The notes under the pieces are model-generated. The model ran no database searches. It worked only from the letters and a program-made list of their open reading frames with translations, and was not told where the DNA came from. A stretch of DNA of 64,000 bases from Kalmanozyma brasiliensis GHG001 (Eukaryota; Basidiomycota; Ustilaginomycetes; Ustilaginales): NCBI RefSeq assembly GCF_000497045.1, contig NW_015961992.1, positions 126,259 to 190,258 of the forward strand, given 5' to 3'. This document shows positions 11,456 through 24,787 of the stretch, one piece after another. Each line of letters starts with the position of its first letter. The stretch's first letter is position 1. The position numbers and the translations under genes were made by a program.

Positions 11456-11548
11456 GTCAAAGACCTCGATAAGCTCATTGTGTAGACTAGGTCAGACTCG
11501 GCCTTTGGTGTCATCATGGCAATGCAATTGTTCCTTTCCTCTATGCGT

Positions 11549-13657
11549 CTACACGTCTCCATGACCGGTCTGAGAGCCTCGCCACTGCACGGCAGGCACC
11601 GGCGGAATCTTGCTGGCCGAGCTAGCGGAAGCCCGCCTGTTCTCGTTGACGTGAATGATAACGGATCGACGGCTCTTCTTGCTGCTCTTGGAGTTGTTTC
11701 GTGAGACCAACGAGGCGTCCTGTTCGATCATTTTGGAGCCGCTTGCTGACGGTGCAGTCGCAGAGTGGCCTGTCGATGATGTTGGTCCGTGAATTGGGAA
11801 GGCGTGCTGGGCAGCTCTGCTACCGGCGTTCGCCGTGGTACTGTTTGACGGGACCGGTGGCACAGCGGACGCATCAATCGATTCGACCTTGGTGACTTGC
11901 GAAGCCCTCGTCGTCCTGCCATCGTCCCCATTGCTATTCGTTCCTGCGCCTAGCGACTGCTTAGATCCACCAACGACTTGCGTTCCCAACGACACCTTCT
12001 CGTTCTCCGTTGCCGCTTCTGTAGTGTTCTGTGACGTCGCTCCTGCGGCAGCCCCTGTCTTGGGCGGAGCTTCAGTCGCCGTCTTTGCAGACGACCCGAA
12101 TCCATGTGTGACCCTCGCCCCCGAATCCGGCACCCTGTAGAAACCCTTCTCCTGCTCCGCCGCCGCTCTTTCCCTCTTCCTCTTCTGCCCGTGCCGCGAC
12201 CTTGGCGGGTGCCAGGGCGAGTTGTTGAACGGCAGCCTTTCCGGCCCAATGATGGGCGGCTCGAGGAACGCGTTCGCGTACAACCAGTTCTCCGGGTACC
12301 TCCTGCCCCCGACATTGTTAATGATCATCGCCCAACCAATGACGATGAGCGAGCCAAAGATGACGATTGGCACCAACCACCAGGCGAGGTCGTGCGTTTC
12401 TTGATTCGTCACCGCCAGGATTGCTATTGCTGCACCTGGTGGATGCGTAAAGCCGAGGATCTGCATGCCAAACAGCGCTGCTGCCACCGTCGTAGCTGCC
12501 ACCGCCCAGTCGATCCCATAGACGCCCGTGACGGTGTAGTTCGTACTCTGGAAAGCTTTCGTCATGGCCACGCCGATGATGGCCGAGATGGTGTTGCCGA
12601 AGAGGATGTTTTTGGGCTGAGCGAGAGGCGTGCGGAAGGCGTAGAACGAGACGACGGCTTCGGTGGCGAAGGCACCGATGATGAGCGGCGCATTGTGCGC
12701 ACGGTGGAACGGCGATCGGCTCAGCAAAGATAGCAGAGCGATGATGACCCAAGCTGCAATGACCGAGTGGATCGAGTTGACCACTTTCGCCCCAACCTGG
12801 TCGCGATACATGTGAACGAACTCGATTCTGCCCGTGTGAGGATCGCGGTACCGTGCGGTCTCGCCTGTTGAGCCGGACACGGGAAGGCCAAAGGTGAGGA
12901 TCTGGCCGCAGATATGATGAAACCGACTGAATCCCGGATCATGGCGGGATAATCGTCGATCGGCCGGCGTGTGCGGATGCGACAGCGGTCGGTAGCCGAT
13001 AAAGTTGGTCAGCGGGTAGAGCGCATCCAGCACCGGGTGCCGCTCTTCCTCGCCGTCGTTGTCGTGATCGTTGTCAGTGTTGCTGGTAGGAGGGCTAGGC
13101 GTGTGTCCGTCGAATCGCTCGCCCTTGATCTTCTTGAATGCCCTGGAGGTTTGCCCTTCATCCGAGGGCGAGCTGAGGTGGTTCAAATGCGGACTGTCGC
13201 GCTGCGTACTCCCCTCTGTGCTCGGCGAGATGTACTCGTGACCGTGTTGCGACGTCGATCCTGCAGCAACCAGCCTACTTGGCTGGACCTTCTTCTGTGA
13301 CCCTCGACGAAGGATCGACCCGGTCCTGGTGGATCGCGCATCGCGCATCTCCATCTCCGGCACGTCGTGGGTCGCTGTACTGGCGCTCATTGGCTGTCCC
13401 TCTTCGTCCTCGGCGGACGCACGCGATCCGTCTGATGAGATGTTCTCGATGAATCGACCTGCTGGCGGTCTGCTCTGCGACGATTGAGGCGGCTCTATAT
13501 GTGCGATTTCTGACGAAGGGCCTGGTTCAGACGAGGCCGAATCTCGAGGTATGGCAGGCGAGGCGGGCGTGCTTGGTGTCGGCTCTTCTGGTATTGTCGT
13601 CGGTGCATGCGTGGACAGCGCCTCGACCGAGTCTCTAGCTATGGTTGGCTCCGTCAT
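11549..13657 (-). CDS. HPP-family integral membrane protein
   Basis: This single 702-residue frame starts at ATG 13657. The N-terminal 200 residues are Ser/Pro/Glu-rich and probably disordered. The core (about 290-455) holds four or five hydrophobic segments with HPP hallmarks: a span beginning VVNSIHSVIAAWVIIAL, then APLIIGAFATEAVVSFYAF, PLAQPKNILFGN, GMQILGFTHPPGAA and the final span before GGRRYPENWL. About 250 residues of Ser/Thr/Ala-rich tail follow. Family knowledge: HPP proteins are membrane proteins, and some plant and cyanobacterial members carry nitrite into plastids or cells. The substrate of fungal members is unknown to me, so transport is only inferred. The gene lies between two recombinase relics and is transcribed in the same direction as the dehydrogenase next to it. 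Confidence 0.85.
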   Translation of the reverse strand: MTEPTIARDSVEALSTHAPTTIPEEPTPSTPASPAIPRDSASSEPGPSSEIAHIEPPQSSQSRPPAGRFIENISSDGSRASAEDEEGQPMSASTATHDVPEMEMRDARSTRTGSILRRGSQKKVQPSRLVAAGSTSQHGHEYISPSTEGSTQRDSPHLNHLSSPSDEGQTSRAFKKIKGERFDGHTPSPPTSNTDNDHDNDGEEERHPVLDALYPLTNFIGYRPLSHPHTPADRRLSRHDPGFSRFHHICGQILTFGLPVSGSTGETARYRDPHTGRIEFVHMYRDQVGAKVVNSIHSVIAAWVIIALLSLLSRSPFHRAHNAPLIIGAFATEAVVSFYAFRTPLAQPKNILFGNTISAIIGVAMTKAFQSTNYTVTGVYGIDWAVAATTVAAALFGMQILGFTHPPGAAIAILAVTNQETHDLAWWLVPIVIFGSLIVIGWAMIINNVGGRRYPENWLYANAFLEPPIIGPERLPFNNSPWHPPRSRHGQKRKRERAAAEQEKGFYRVPDSGARVTHGFGSSAKTATEAPPKTGAAAGATSQNTTEAATENEKVSLGTQVVGGSKQSLGAGTNSNGDDGRTTRASQVTKVESIDASAVPPVPSNSTTANAGSRAAQHAFPIHGPTSSTGHSATAPSASGSKMIEQDASLVSRNNSKSSKKSRRSVIIHVNENRRASASSASKIPPVPAVQWRGSQTGHGDV

Positions 13658-14778
13658 GGTGGACCGACTGGCAACGAGGGCTTAGGGTGTCGAGGAGTTT
13701 TGCGGTCGAGCCGGCTCCTCTATCGGAAAGCTGTACCACGTTCGCGCTGCGTGCAGCCTCTATGCTGGCAAAGAGCAATCTACGGACGTGGTGGAAAGGT
13801 GTCGGCCCGGGCGAGAGGCTGTCTGACTAGGATGTCGTGGGTGGAGGGTGAGCGAGATGAAGGAGGCCCTCGCGCTTCCATGCTTCGAGCACCTTCGTCG
13901 GGCGATCTCAGCGGGACCGCATTCATGGACCCTTCTCATTCGGTCCTGAGCTCACTGGTCAGCGGCGACTATCTCCTCTCTTCAAGCTCCGTATCTGTGG
14001 AACTGCGTCGAGCGGGACAAGGGCTGACTTTTTCTTTTGGTGTGTAGCCGAGGCCCATTCAAGCGCACGCGAGCCGGCACCAGAGGACGGCATCTAAACG
14101 GCCTCAGCTTCACAATCGTAAGTGGGCTGGGAAGAAGTCTGAGAGTGCAAGAGCTGCTGTGGTACAATTGAAAATTGCAGAGCCGGGTAATGGTCTGCAA
14201 GGGCCGGCATCATGCTGCATTGCTTTGCAGCATACGACATCCGGCAGCGGCGTCCAAATGCATCAGGCCAGACAGGACGAACACGACACTACGGCATGGC
14301 GCAAGCCATTCGCTGCAGACGCCAACTATGAGATCACGACCACCCCTCCCGTTTGGTAAAGGATGGCTGGCTCAAAGGCTGACGTCGCTTCGTCATTGTG
14401 CGGCTCACTTTTTCGATCCCTGTGGATTTCCAACGACGGGGATTTTTCATTTGGATGAGACAGCCTACCGGCAGCGGAAGCTGATAGCCCGTTGATGCAG
14501 CATCGGCATCGCTGTTCGAAATCCAATTCGCCGGCTTCGATAGGTGACCCGCAGCTTCAGATCGGCCTCAAGCTTTGTCGCTGTTACGTCTGGTACTTGT
14601 AATCATTCACTCTGCAGTGCTCTGCGACATGCCAGCGATGAGTCTGCGAAGCACCCAAGCTAGGTCTCGTCAAGTGCCAGTCTGCGTAACGAGCGAACTC
14701 TATCCACAAATGATGATGGCGTGAGTTGAGCGAACATTGCTAACGGGCGGAGGTTGATTACAGCCGCCCCTGAGGGAG
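13658..14778. other. Intergenic region between the HPP and dehydrogenase genes
   Basis: About 1.1 kb with no supported gene. It contains the HPP promoter and the 3' flank of the dehydrogenase. One perfect short hairpin is listed separately. Confidence 0.5.
14212..14233. repeat. Perfect inverted repeat, 8-bp arms
   Basis: ATGCTGCA and TGCAGCAT flank a 6-base loop (TTGCTT). It lies about 0.55 kb upstream of the HPP start and could be a hairpin or a protein-binding palindrome; no function is evident. Confidence 0.5.
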
Positions 14779-16032
14779 TCACTGGTACACGCTGTCCAAG
14801 ATGCCCTTGACGCCTTGCCAGTACTCGCCTCCCTTCTTGTCCTCGCCCGTCACCTTAGTAGCCACGATCTCTGGCTCCTCAGGACCCAGCCCGCAGCTTT
14901 TCAGGGTCGAATGCAGCCCCAAGTCGTCCACAAGCTTCTGCACCGCGTCTCCAACCAGAGTGGCTTTCTCGCGCAGCTCCTTGAGCTGTTCATCCGTCGC
15001 ATCTCCATTTGCGCCCACCGGCGTGCCCAGTGGCGCAGGACTCGAATTGTACGGAGCAGGGATGAAGGGCAGCGTATCAGCCAGATTCTGCAGATGCAGT
15101 AGCGGGGTATCCTTCCAGTTGGCCACAAATCGCACCGTTGCACCAAGCGTGATGCAGCTTGTGATGCCGTGACCGATGCCGTATGTCGCACCGAGCTTGT
15201 GTCCCAAACCGTGAGACAGGCCTAGCGCGCCCATCCGCGCTTCGGGCCAGAGCGAGTTGAAGCACGCCAACTGCAACGCCTGCCTCACTTGCACGTCCTT
15301 GGGGTCCTTCTTGGAGAGGGGGAGGTAAGTGAAGATCTCCCTCACCGCTGATTGAGCAGAGGGGCGGACAAGCGGGTGCGTGTCGGGACGGTAGAGGTAT
15401 TCCACCGCATGATCGAGCGCTCGGATTCCCGTTGACAGCCACAGCCGCTCCGGGGTGTCAAGCGTGAGTTCGGCGTCGTAGATGATGGTTCGAGGCACGA
15501 TGTTTTTCGTCGAAACGCCAATCTTGTGCCCCTCATCGCTCTTGAAGCCTGCATTCTGGGTAGTTTCCGCCACACTGAGCGTCGTAGGCACGGCGATAGT
15601 TGGCAAAAACAGATCGGGATGCGTGAGCGGGTTCTTAGCGCTCGCCTCACCGTGCTCCTCTGAATGCCGGTAGTAGGAGATCGCCTTAGCCGCGTCGATG
15701 GGTGAGCCACCACCAACGGCAACAATGACGTCCGCGTTGGAACGCTTGATGCGCTCGACGGCTTCGCGGATGCCGGCTACCGGCGCATGCTCGCCGATGT
15801 CGAAATAGGTTTCACCACTGTAGTACCCCTTGTCGGACAAGATGGACTGGATGCGCTCGATGACCTTGGTCTTGGTGGCGAGCGACTTGCCGGTCAGGAT
15901 GAAGGCTTTCTTGTTCTTGAGGTTGAGCGCTTCGATAGCGGCGGGGAGAGAGGAGGCGATGCTGCCAGGGCCAAAGTAGACCGATTGGAGGAGGGTGTTC
16001 CGGTACACACCGGCTGCTGACGCTGCTGCCAT
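14779..16032 (-). CDS. Iron-containing alcohol dehydrogenase / maleylacetate reductase-like
   Basis: A 417-residue single-exon protein starting at ATG 16032; the frame extends further upstream but only to a GTG. It has the group III dehydrogenase fold: the nucleotide-binding motif VAVGGGSPIDAAKA, the VPTTLS segment, and metal-ligand candidates in RALDHAVEYLY and in the His-rich stretch GLSHGLGHKLGATYGIGHG. The paired histidines there resemble the maleylacetate-reductase branch more than classical ethanol dehydrogenases. Family knowledge: these enzymes use NAD(P)H and Fe or Zn to reduce carbonyls, and maleylacetate reductases work at the end of aromatic-ring degradation. The substrate here is not determined and no ring-cleavage gene is adjacent. 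It lies between the two recombinase relics, so it could be resident or carried in. Confidence 0.87.
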   Translation of the reverse strand: MAAASAAGVYRNTLLQSVYFGPGSIASSLPAAIEALNLKNKKAFILTGKSLATKTKVIERIQSILSDKGYYSGETYFDIGEHAPVAGIREAVERIKRSNADVIVAVGGGSPIDAAKAISYYRHSEEHGEASAKNPLTHPDLFLPTIAVPTTLSVAETTQNAGFKSDEGHKIGVSTKNIVPRTIIYDAELTLDTPERLWLSTGIRALDHAVEYLYRPDTHPLVRPSAQSAVREIFTYLPLSKKDPKDVQVRQALQLACFNSLWPEARMGALGLSHGLGHKLGATYGIGHGITSCITLGATVRFVANWKDTPLLHLQNLADTLPFIPAPYNSSPAPLGTPVGANGDATDEQLKELREKATLVGDAVQKLVDDLGLHSTLKSCGLGPEEPEIVATKVTGEDKKGGEYWQGVKGILDSVYQ

Positions 16033-16540
16033 GGTTGCTGACCCGCTGCGATTGTAGTATACAGCCTTGAAGGAGAGAATAGGGCCAATGCTCGGAGGAT
16101 ACACTTTGAGCTTAGAAGGATGATTGTCAAGTCGAGGGAATCAGGCTTCAGTCAGCCGGTACAAGACGGCCGAAGGGACAAGTGTCTTCCACGCGGGGTT
16201 AAGCGCCCGGGTAGAGGTGGCTCATGCGCTTGTCAGCGCTCCACATCGCTTTCCCGGCTGACGTTCCAAGCCGACACAGCCAGAAGCACATCATCGTCAT
16301 ATACATTGCGAGTCTCCGCATTCACCAGCGCCCAATGAAGGAAAAGCTCTCGTTCATCTTGTCGTAGTCTGTGTGAAAGCGGTGCAAAGACAAGTACTGT
16401 CGGCGAGTGGGGATCTGGCTGTTCAGCAACTTTCGGTATCCTAACCGTTGTACTAACAAGCGATGCGGCTAGTATTTTGCACAAATTTGCTGTATATATT
16501 GCGTTGCAACCCGTTACACATAAAAAAGGGAGCATTCCTG
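16033..16540. other. Dehydrogenase upstream region to the tRNA gene
   Basis: About 510 bp without a supported gene. It holds the dehydrogenase promoter and an inverted partial tRNA-Glu copy near 16434-16457, listed separately. Confidence 0.5.
16434..16457 (-). repeat. Inverted partial copy of the tRNA-Glu 5' half
   Basis: Read on the minus strand from 16457, this segment matches the first half of the tRNA gene at 16546-16569 in about 21 of 24 positions, including the box A region GTTAGTACAACGGT. It carries TTAGGAT, typical of tRNA-Glu D-arms. The similarity stops before the anticodon loop, so it is a fragment and not a second gene. Confidence 0.6.
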
Positions 16541-16643
16541 TCCCAGTTAGTACAACGGTCAGTATACGGCTTTTTCATTACATAAGCGTTATCTAAGCTT
16601 ATAGAAAACAGCTGAGATCGGGGTTCGATTCCCCGGCCGGGAA
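16541..16643 (+). tRNA. tRNA-Glu (anticodon UUC), 31-nt intron
   Basis: A full cloverleaf can be drawn. The acceptor stem is TCCCAGT with GCCGGGA (one A-C mismatch). The D-stem is GTAC/GTAT around a GG-containing loop. The anticodon stem is CGGCT with AGCTG, and the TpsiC arm is CGGGG-TTCGATT-CCCCG with a perfect B box. The anticodon loop reads TTTTCA then C, placing TTC at 16574-16576. The 16578-16608 segment is an intron at the canonical position 37/38. A run of seven Ts (16647-16653) follows as a Pol III terminator. CCA is not encoded, as usual in eukaryotes. The single mismatch and the four-base variable loop leave a small chance of a degenerate copy. Confidence 0.85.
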
Positions 16644-16645
16644 CA

Positions 16646-16653
16646 CTTTTTTT
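16646..16653 (+). terminator. Pol III terminator of tRNA-Glu
   Basis: A run of seven T residues begins a few bases after the mature tRNA 3' end, the usual RNA polymerase III stop signal. Confidence 0.75.
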
Positions 16654-16692
16654 CCTCGTTTTGCTGCTGCTGTCGAGCAACGGACGACCGCC

Positions 16693-16917
16693 TTTGGCTG
16701 GCTCTGCCAAATTGATTTTGCTGGCCGTGCAAAGACGCTACGCGGTGTCACTCATGTGAGATCAAGCCTCGTCGTTGAGCGCTACTCAGCATGCGGGAAA
16801 CCCTTTTGGCAAGCTCAGCCAAATCGCTTTTGCTGGCTCTGCTTGTGACGCTAAACGTCTGTGAGCTGAGTCGTAATAGCCTTTCGAGCCTCATCAGTGA
16901 ACGCTGTTCGGCGTGCT
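16693..16917. repeat. Degenerate tandem duplication, about 112 bp per unit
   Basis: Two units begin at 16693 and 16805. Shared landmarks in the same order are TTTGGC...GCCAAAT, TTTTGCTGGC, GACGCTA, GAGCCTC or AAGCCTC, and a final GAACGCTGTTC or GAGCGCTACTC followed by GCATG or GCGTG. Each unit opens with a small inverted repeat TTTGGC-N7-GCCAAA. It lies between the tRNA gene and the second recombinase relic. Confidence 0.6.
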
Positions 16918-16954
16918 GGCGAGATGGTCCTCTCGTGCGCGCTCATCGTCGCCT

Positions 16955-17770
16955 TCAATTCGTTCCAGTTAGACCACTGGATTCATTGACAATGTCGACT
17001 GTGATTCTACGAGAGAGGTAGACATGCTGTGCCGCGTCGTTGTGCGGTAGGTGCCCCACGGCCATGTTGCGAGTGGCGTTGGGCACATCAGGACGATTCA
17101 GAGCGTTGATTGTGAGCCTTCGAACGGAGTAAGGCCTGAAGTCCAGAAGACCTGCCGCCCTGGCAGCCTTGACTGTGGCATAGTGGGCAGCGTTGGTATT
17201 GAGGGGCTTTTCAGGCGACGCCGTCCAGACAGTCATACCGCTTGAAGATGCGCTGCGCTCGAAGGTGCGGAAGACAAACTTGTCTTTGGCCTCAGAGAGC
17301 ATCGGGATCGGGAGGAAGTCGTGGTCGAGGAAGTACGAGGCGCCTGTTGTCTGTAATGAGACAAGCCTGCTCGCCGTGCTGCACGCGGTCCTTCTTCCTG
17401 CTTGCAGTACTTCCCTTGACGTGGTCCAGGTGGACATCGCAATGAAGACGAATTGCGGCTGGGGACCGCCGGTGCTATCCTCTCTGCCTTCGTCGCCATC
17501 CTCTGGCCACAGGCTCAAGAAAAGAATTGAGGTGCCTGTATCGAAGAGCGAACTCTTCGACTGTGTCCATGAGCAAACACAATGTCGCAAGCATCTGGTA
17601 GCGGTCATCCGTCTGACGCAGCCAGCGGCATAGTCATCCTCAACAGCGGCGTCACCCAGCAGGAGATCAACGCTCAGAGGGAGTAGGTAGCGACCCATGT
17701 CAGGACCCATCCGGTCCTGCTGGCTCTCCGCAATCGAGGGGTGCACAATGACCTCGTCAGCACCAATCAC
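16955..17770 (-). pseudogene. Decayed tyrosine recombinase (copy 2, DUF3435/Crypton-like)
   Basis: The C-terminal part of this frame (17218 to about 16990) aligns with copy 1 without gaps at roughly 53 of 75 residues. It keeps VRRLTINALNR, NMAVGHLPHN and AQHVYLSR, that is the arginine, GH and tyrosine of a tyrosine recombinase. It then stops at TGTN with no zinc finger. Upstream, recombinase-like text is split among frames: an LHCDVHLDHVKG segment lies in another frame near 17430-17470, and the frame shown begins at a GTG, not an ATG. This indicates several frameshifts and a 3' truncation, hence a pseudogene. Copies 1 and 2 share orientation and lie 7 kb apart around the HPP, dehydrogenase and tRNA genes. 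Confidence 0.6.
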
Positions 17771-18245
17771 CAGCCGCAGATATCAGACGTCTATCGAGTT
17801 AAGCAAGAAAAAGATCGAGCCTTCCTAGAGCTCTTCGTGTCGGAGATCTACCTCCCGGCCAGATACGGCGATCAAGACCCGCCTTTCGATGCTACCCCTT
17901 TGCTCGCAAGACCTCCATCAAACGACCTCTCTCAGGATCAGGGGTTTTGGAAGATGTTGGCTGCAGGACTCATCAATCGTCAGCGGCCGGTCGAGGTCAC
18001 GAGGGAGACCAAGCAGAGCATCTGTACAGCAGGTCAAGAGCTCAGATACTGCACAATGGCGTCTCGACAACTCACGGGCATTCGCATCGACTTTGATGTG
18101 CAGAATGAATCACAAGGCTACATAGAGACCAATGCAAACGACCATCACCGGGGAAATGCAGGATCTGAAGAAAGGTATCATTGGTATACAAGTACATGCG
18201 AAATAGATAGAGCGAAACATCTTTCATGATACAGTGGTGGCCCTC
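17771..18245. other. Region downstream of CDH1
   Basis: About 475 bp with no supported gene. A 162-codon plus-strand frame (17741-18229) has no recognisable domain and is antisense to the recombinase relic and the CDH1 3' flank. Recombinase N-terminal remnants may be present but are not readable. Confidence 0.4.
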
Positions 18246-20168
18246 TCAACGCAGCTTTGCGAAGGGATTGAAAGCATTTGCCTCGCGTCGCTTATCGCTC
18301 TGGGCTCTGTGGGAGGTGTTGAGGTCCCAGAAGCGGAGCGTCTCGTCACCGGCGCCGGTGACGATGGTATCGCCGGTTGGGCTCATCGACAGATAGAGCA
18401 CTCGCATGGTATGGCCTGTCAGGGTGGCCACCTGCTGCATTGAGGGATACTTCCACACCTGGATCTGGTTCTGGATGGTGCCACCCGAGTAGCCGTGCGT
18501 GCTAATCAGCTCGTTGGCCGTCTTGCTCCACATGAGGTTGCACACCTGGCTACCGGTGTCGACTTCGTTGAGCATCTGGCCCGTGGAAGCGTTCCAGAAG
18601 CGGATCTTCATGTCGACGGTACCTCCGCCGGAGGCTAGGATGCCCTGCTGATGCGGGTTCCAAGCGATGGCCTTGACGGCTGCGGTGTGCTCGGTGAAGC
18701 GGTGAAGGGGAGCTTCGTTGAGCGCATCCCAGACGATCAGACGGTTGTCGTTGCCGCCACTCGCCAGCTGATTCGTCTCGGTGTTCCACTTGAGACCGCA
18801 CACCTCCTGTCGATGTGCTCGCAATGTACGGATGTGCTGGTCTGGTGCGCGGACGTCGCGATGATAGATGACTCGGTCGCGCGAGCCGGAGGTGAGGATC
18901 ACCTCGTTCCACGCCAACGAGCCGACACGTTGAGTGTGTCCACGCATGGTGCGCAGCAGCTTTTGCTTCTCCACATCCCAGATCTGAACCAAGCCCTTCT
19001 GCGTGCCGATGGCGAGATGATTGCCCGAGTTGGCCCAGTTGAGTCCCGTGACCACGTCGTTACCGTTCTCCTTCAGGTCGCACAGCTTGGTCACGGAAGA
19101 GTTGTCGGCGGACCACAGATAGACACAGGTGCCGAGCCCCACGCCAAGGACGTTCTTGCTGGACCAGTCGACGAGATTGAGGTAGAAGTCGTTGGCGAGA
19201 TCGGGAGCGTCGAGGACCTTGTATGGAACCTTGCTGAGGACGCGTGCAGGCTTTCGAGGGCTGAGCAGGAGGCTGCGACTCTCGGGTTTGACGGGCGATA
19301 GACTGTAAGCGCGGTGGTTTGGCGAGTCGAGCGTTTCGACTGAATGTGATGCTAGCCCACCAAAGAGACCGCCGGTGCGAGCTCCTGTCCCGCCCAACTC
19401 GTCGTCGGCGATTCCGAAATCCACCACTCTGCCCATGCCCGAGCCGCTACGACCAGGTGTGCGACTGTGGGACGGACTGTAGCTGAAAAGGTTCCTCTTG
19501 GTGGGTGTCGCTGGGGATGCAAGGCCGGAGTGACTGGAATGACGCGTCGCTGAGGAGCCGCCGCTGGTGTGGATGGAGGAAGACGAGCTGGATGCAAAGT
19601 TGGAGAAGCCGTTGGCACGCTGGCCTCGACTTGGTGACGTGCTCAGTCCTGCTTCAGCTCCGAAGAGCTCGGATGATAGCAAAGACGAGAAGGCTTGATT
19701 TGCCTCTTCCTTCTGTGCATCTGTGTCGACAGCGATCTTACGCTTGTGCCGATGTGGTGTAGGTGGATCGTCGCCTATGAGCTGATATGCGGTATGTAGA
19801 TCCGTGCCGTCTCTTTGTGGGATGTATCTGTCGACATAGCTGCTGGCGAGGAGCTTCTTGGATGGTGAGGACGACTTGATGCTGGACGAGGCAGACAACC
19901 CTGAACGGGCAGAGTCGCCCCGAGATGTGCCTGCCAGGTTGGTCAAACTTGAAGATCGATGTGAGCTCGACTTTCGTGCGCCATCCCTGGATGAGCCGGG
20001 AATGGAGATGGGAGAGGTTGAAAAGCTGGAAGGAGATCCTGCCAGAAGTCGATCGGTAGCAGAGCCGATCAGAGCGTCTGTTGTTCTGCTTTCTCGTTTC
20101 GAGGAATTCGGGGTAGAGCCACCGGAGCTCTGGCTGCGTAGCCGTCGCCCGAACTCGGTGTTGTACAT
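18246..20168 (-). CDS. CDH1: APC/C activator, Cdh1/Fizzy-related type
   Basis: A single 640-residue exon. A Ser-rich N-terminus contains the C-box DRYIPQR (113-119) that docks on the anaphase-promoting complex. The WD40 propeller runs from about 320 to 620, opened by the family signature SKVPYKVLDAPDLANDFY. The protein ends in Leu-Arg, close to the usual Ile-Arg tail that binds Cdc27/APC3. The KVLDAP segment and overall layout fit Cdh1 rather than Cdc20. Family knowledge: Cdh1 brings mitotic cyclins and other substrates to the APC/C ubiquitin ligase in late mitosis and G1; the Ustilago maydis member is called Cru1. The many Ser-Pro and Thr-Pro sites near the N-terminus are plausible CDK sites that would keep it inactive outside G1. 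Confidence 0.93.
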   Translation of the reverse strand: MYNTEFGRRLRSQSSGGSTPNSSKRESRTTDALIGSATDRLLAGSPSSFSTSPISIPGSSRDGARKSSSHRSSSLTNLAGTSRGDSARSGLSASSSIKSSSPSKKLLASSYVDRYIPQRDGTDLHTAYQLIGDDPPTPHRHKRKIAVDTDAQKEEANQAFSSLLSSELFGAEAGLSTSPSRGQRANGFSNFASSSSSSIHTSGGSSATRHSSHSGLASPATPTKRNLFSYSPSHSRTPGRSGSGMGRVVDFGIADDELGGTGARTGGLFGGLASHSVETLDSPNHRAYSLSPVKPESRSLLLSPRKPARVLSKVPYKVLDAPDLANDFYLNLVDWSSKNVLGVGLGTCVYLWSADNSSVTKLCDLKENGNDVVTGLNWANSGNHLAIGTQKGLVQIWDVEKQKLLRTMRGHTQRVGSLAWNEVILTSGSRDRVIYHRDVRAPDQHIRTLRAHRQEVCGLKWNTETNQLASGGNDNRLIVWDALNEAPLHRFTEHTAAVKAIAWNPHQQGILASGGGTVDMKIRFWNASTGQMLNEVDTGSQVCNLMWSKTANELISTHGYSGGTIQNQIQVWKYPSMQQVATLTGHTMRVLYLSMSPTGDTIVTGAGDETLRFWDLNTSHRAQSDKRREANAFNPFAKLR

Positions 20169-24787
<4,619 letters not shown>

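Larger units (their letters stand above)
10241..11548. other. Gene-free stretch with short degenerate repeats
   Basis: No supported gene. This 1.3 kb lies upstream of the recombinase relic and downstream of the HPP gene. It may contain eroded N-terminal recombinase sequence, but none could be recognised. Two small repeat groups are listed separately. Confidence 0.5.

Noticed and set aside
16033..16104. 24-residue N-terminal extension of the dehydrogenase
   Set aside because: The extension begins at GTG, not ATG; the first in-frame ATG is at 16032 and gives a normal family start.
11549..17770. Complete Starship-type element with captain and cargo
   Set aside because: Recombinase motifs are real, but both copies are broken, and no terminal inverted repeats or target-site duplications could be found by eye; kept only as a hypothesis.
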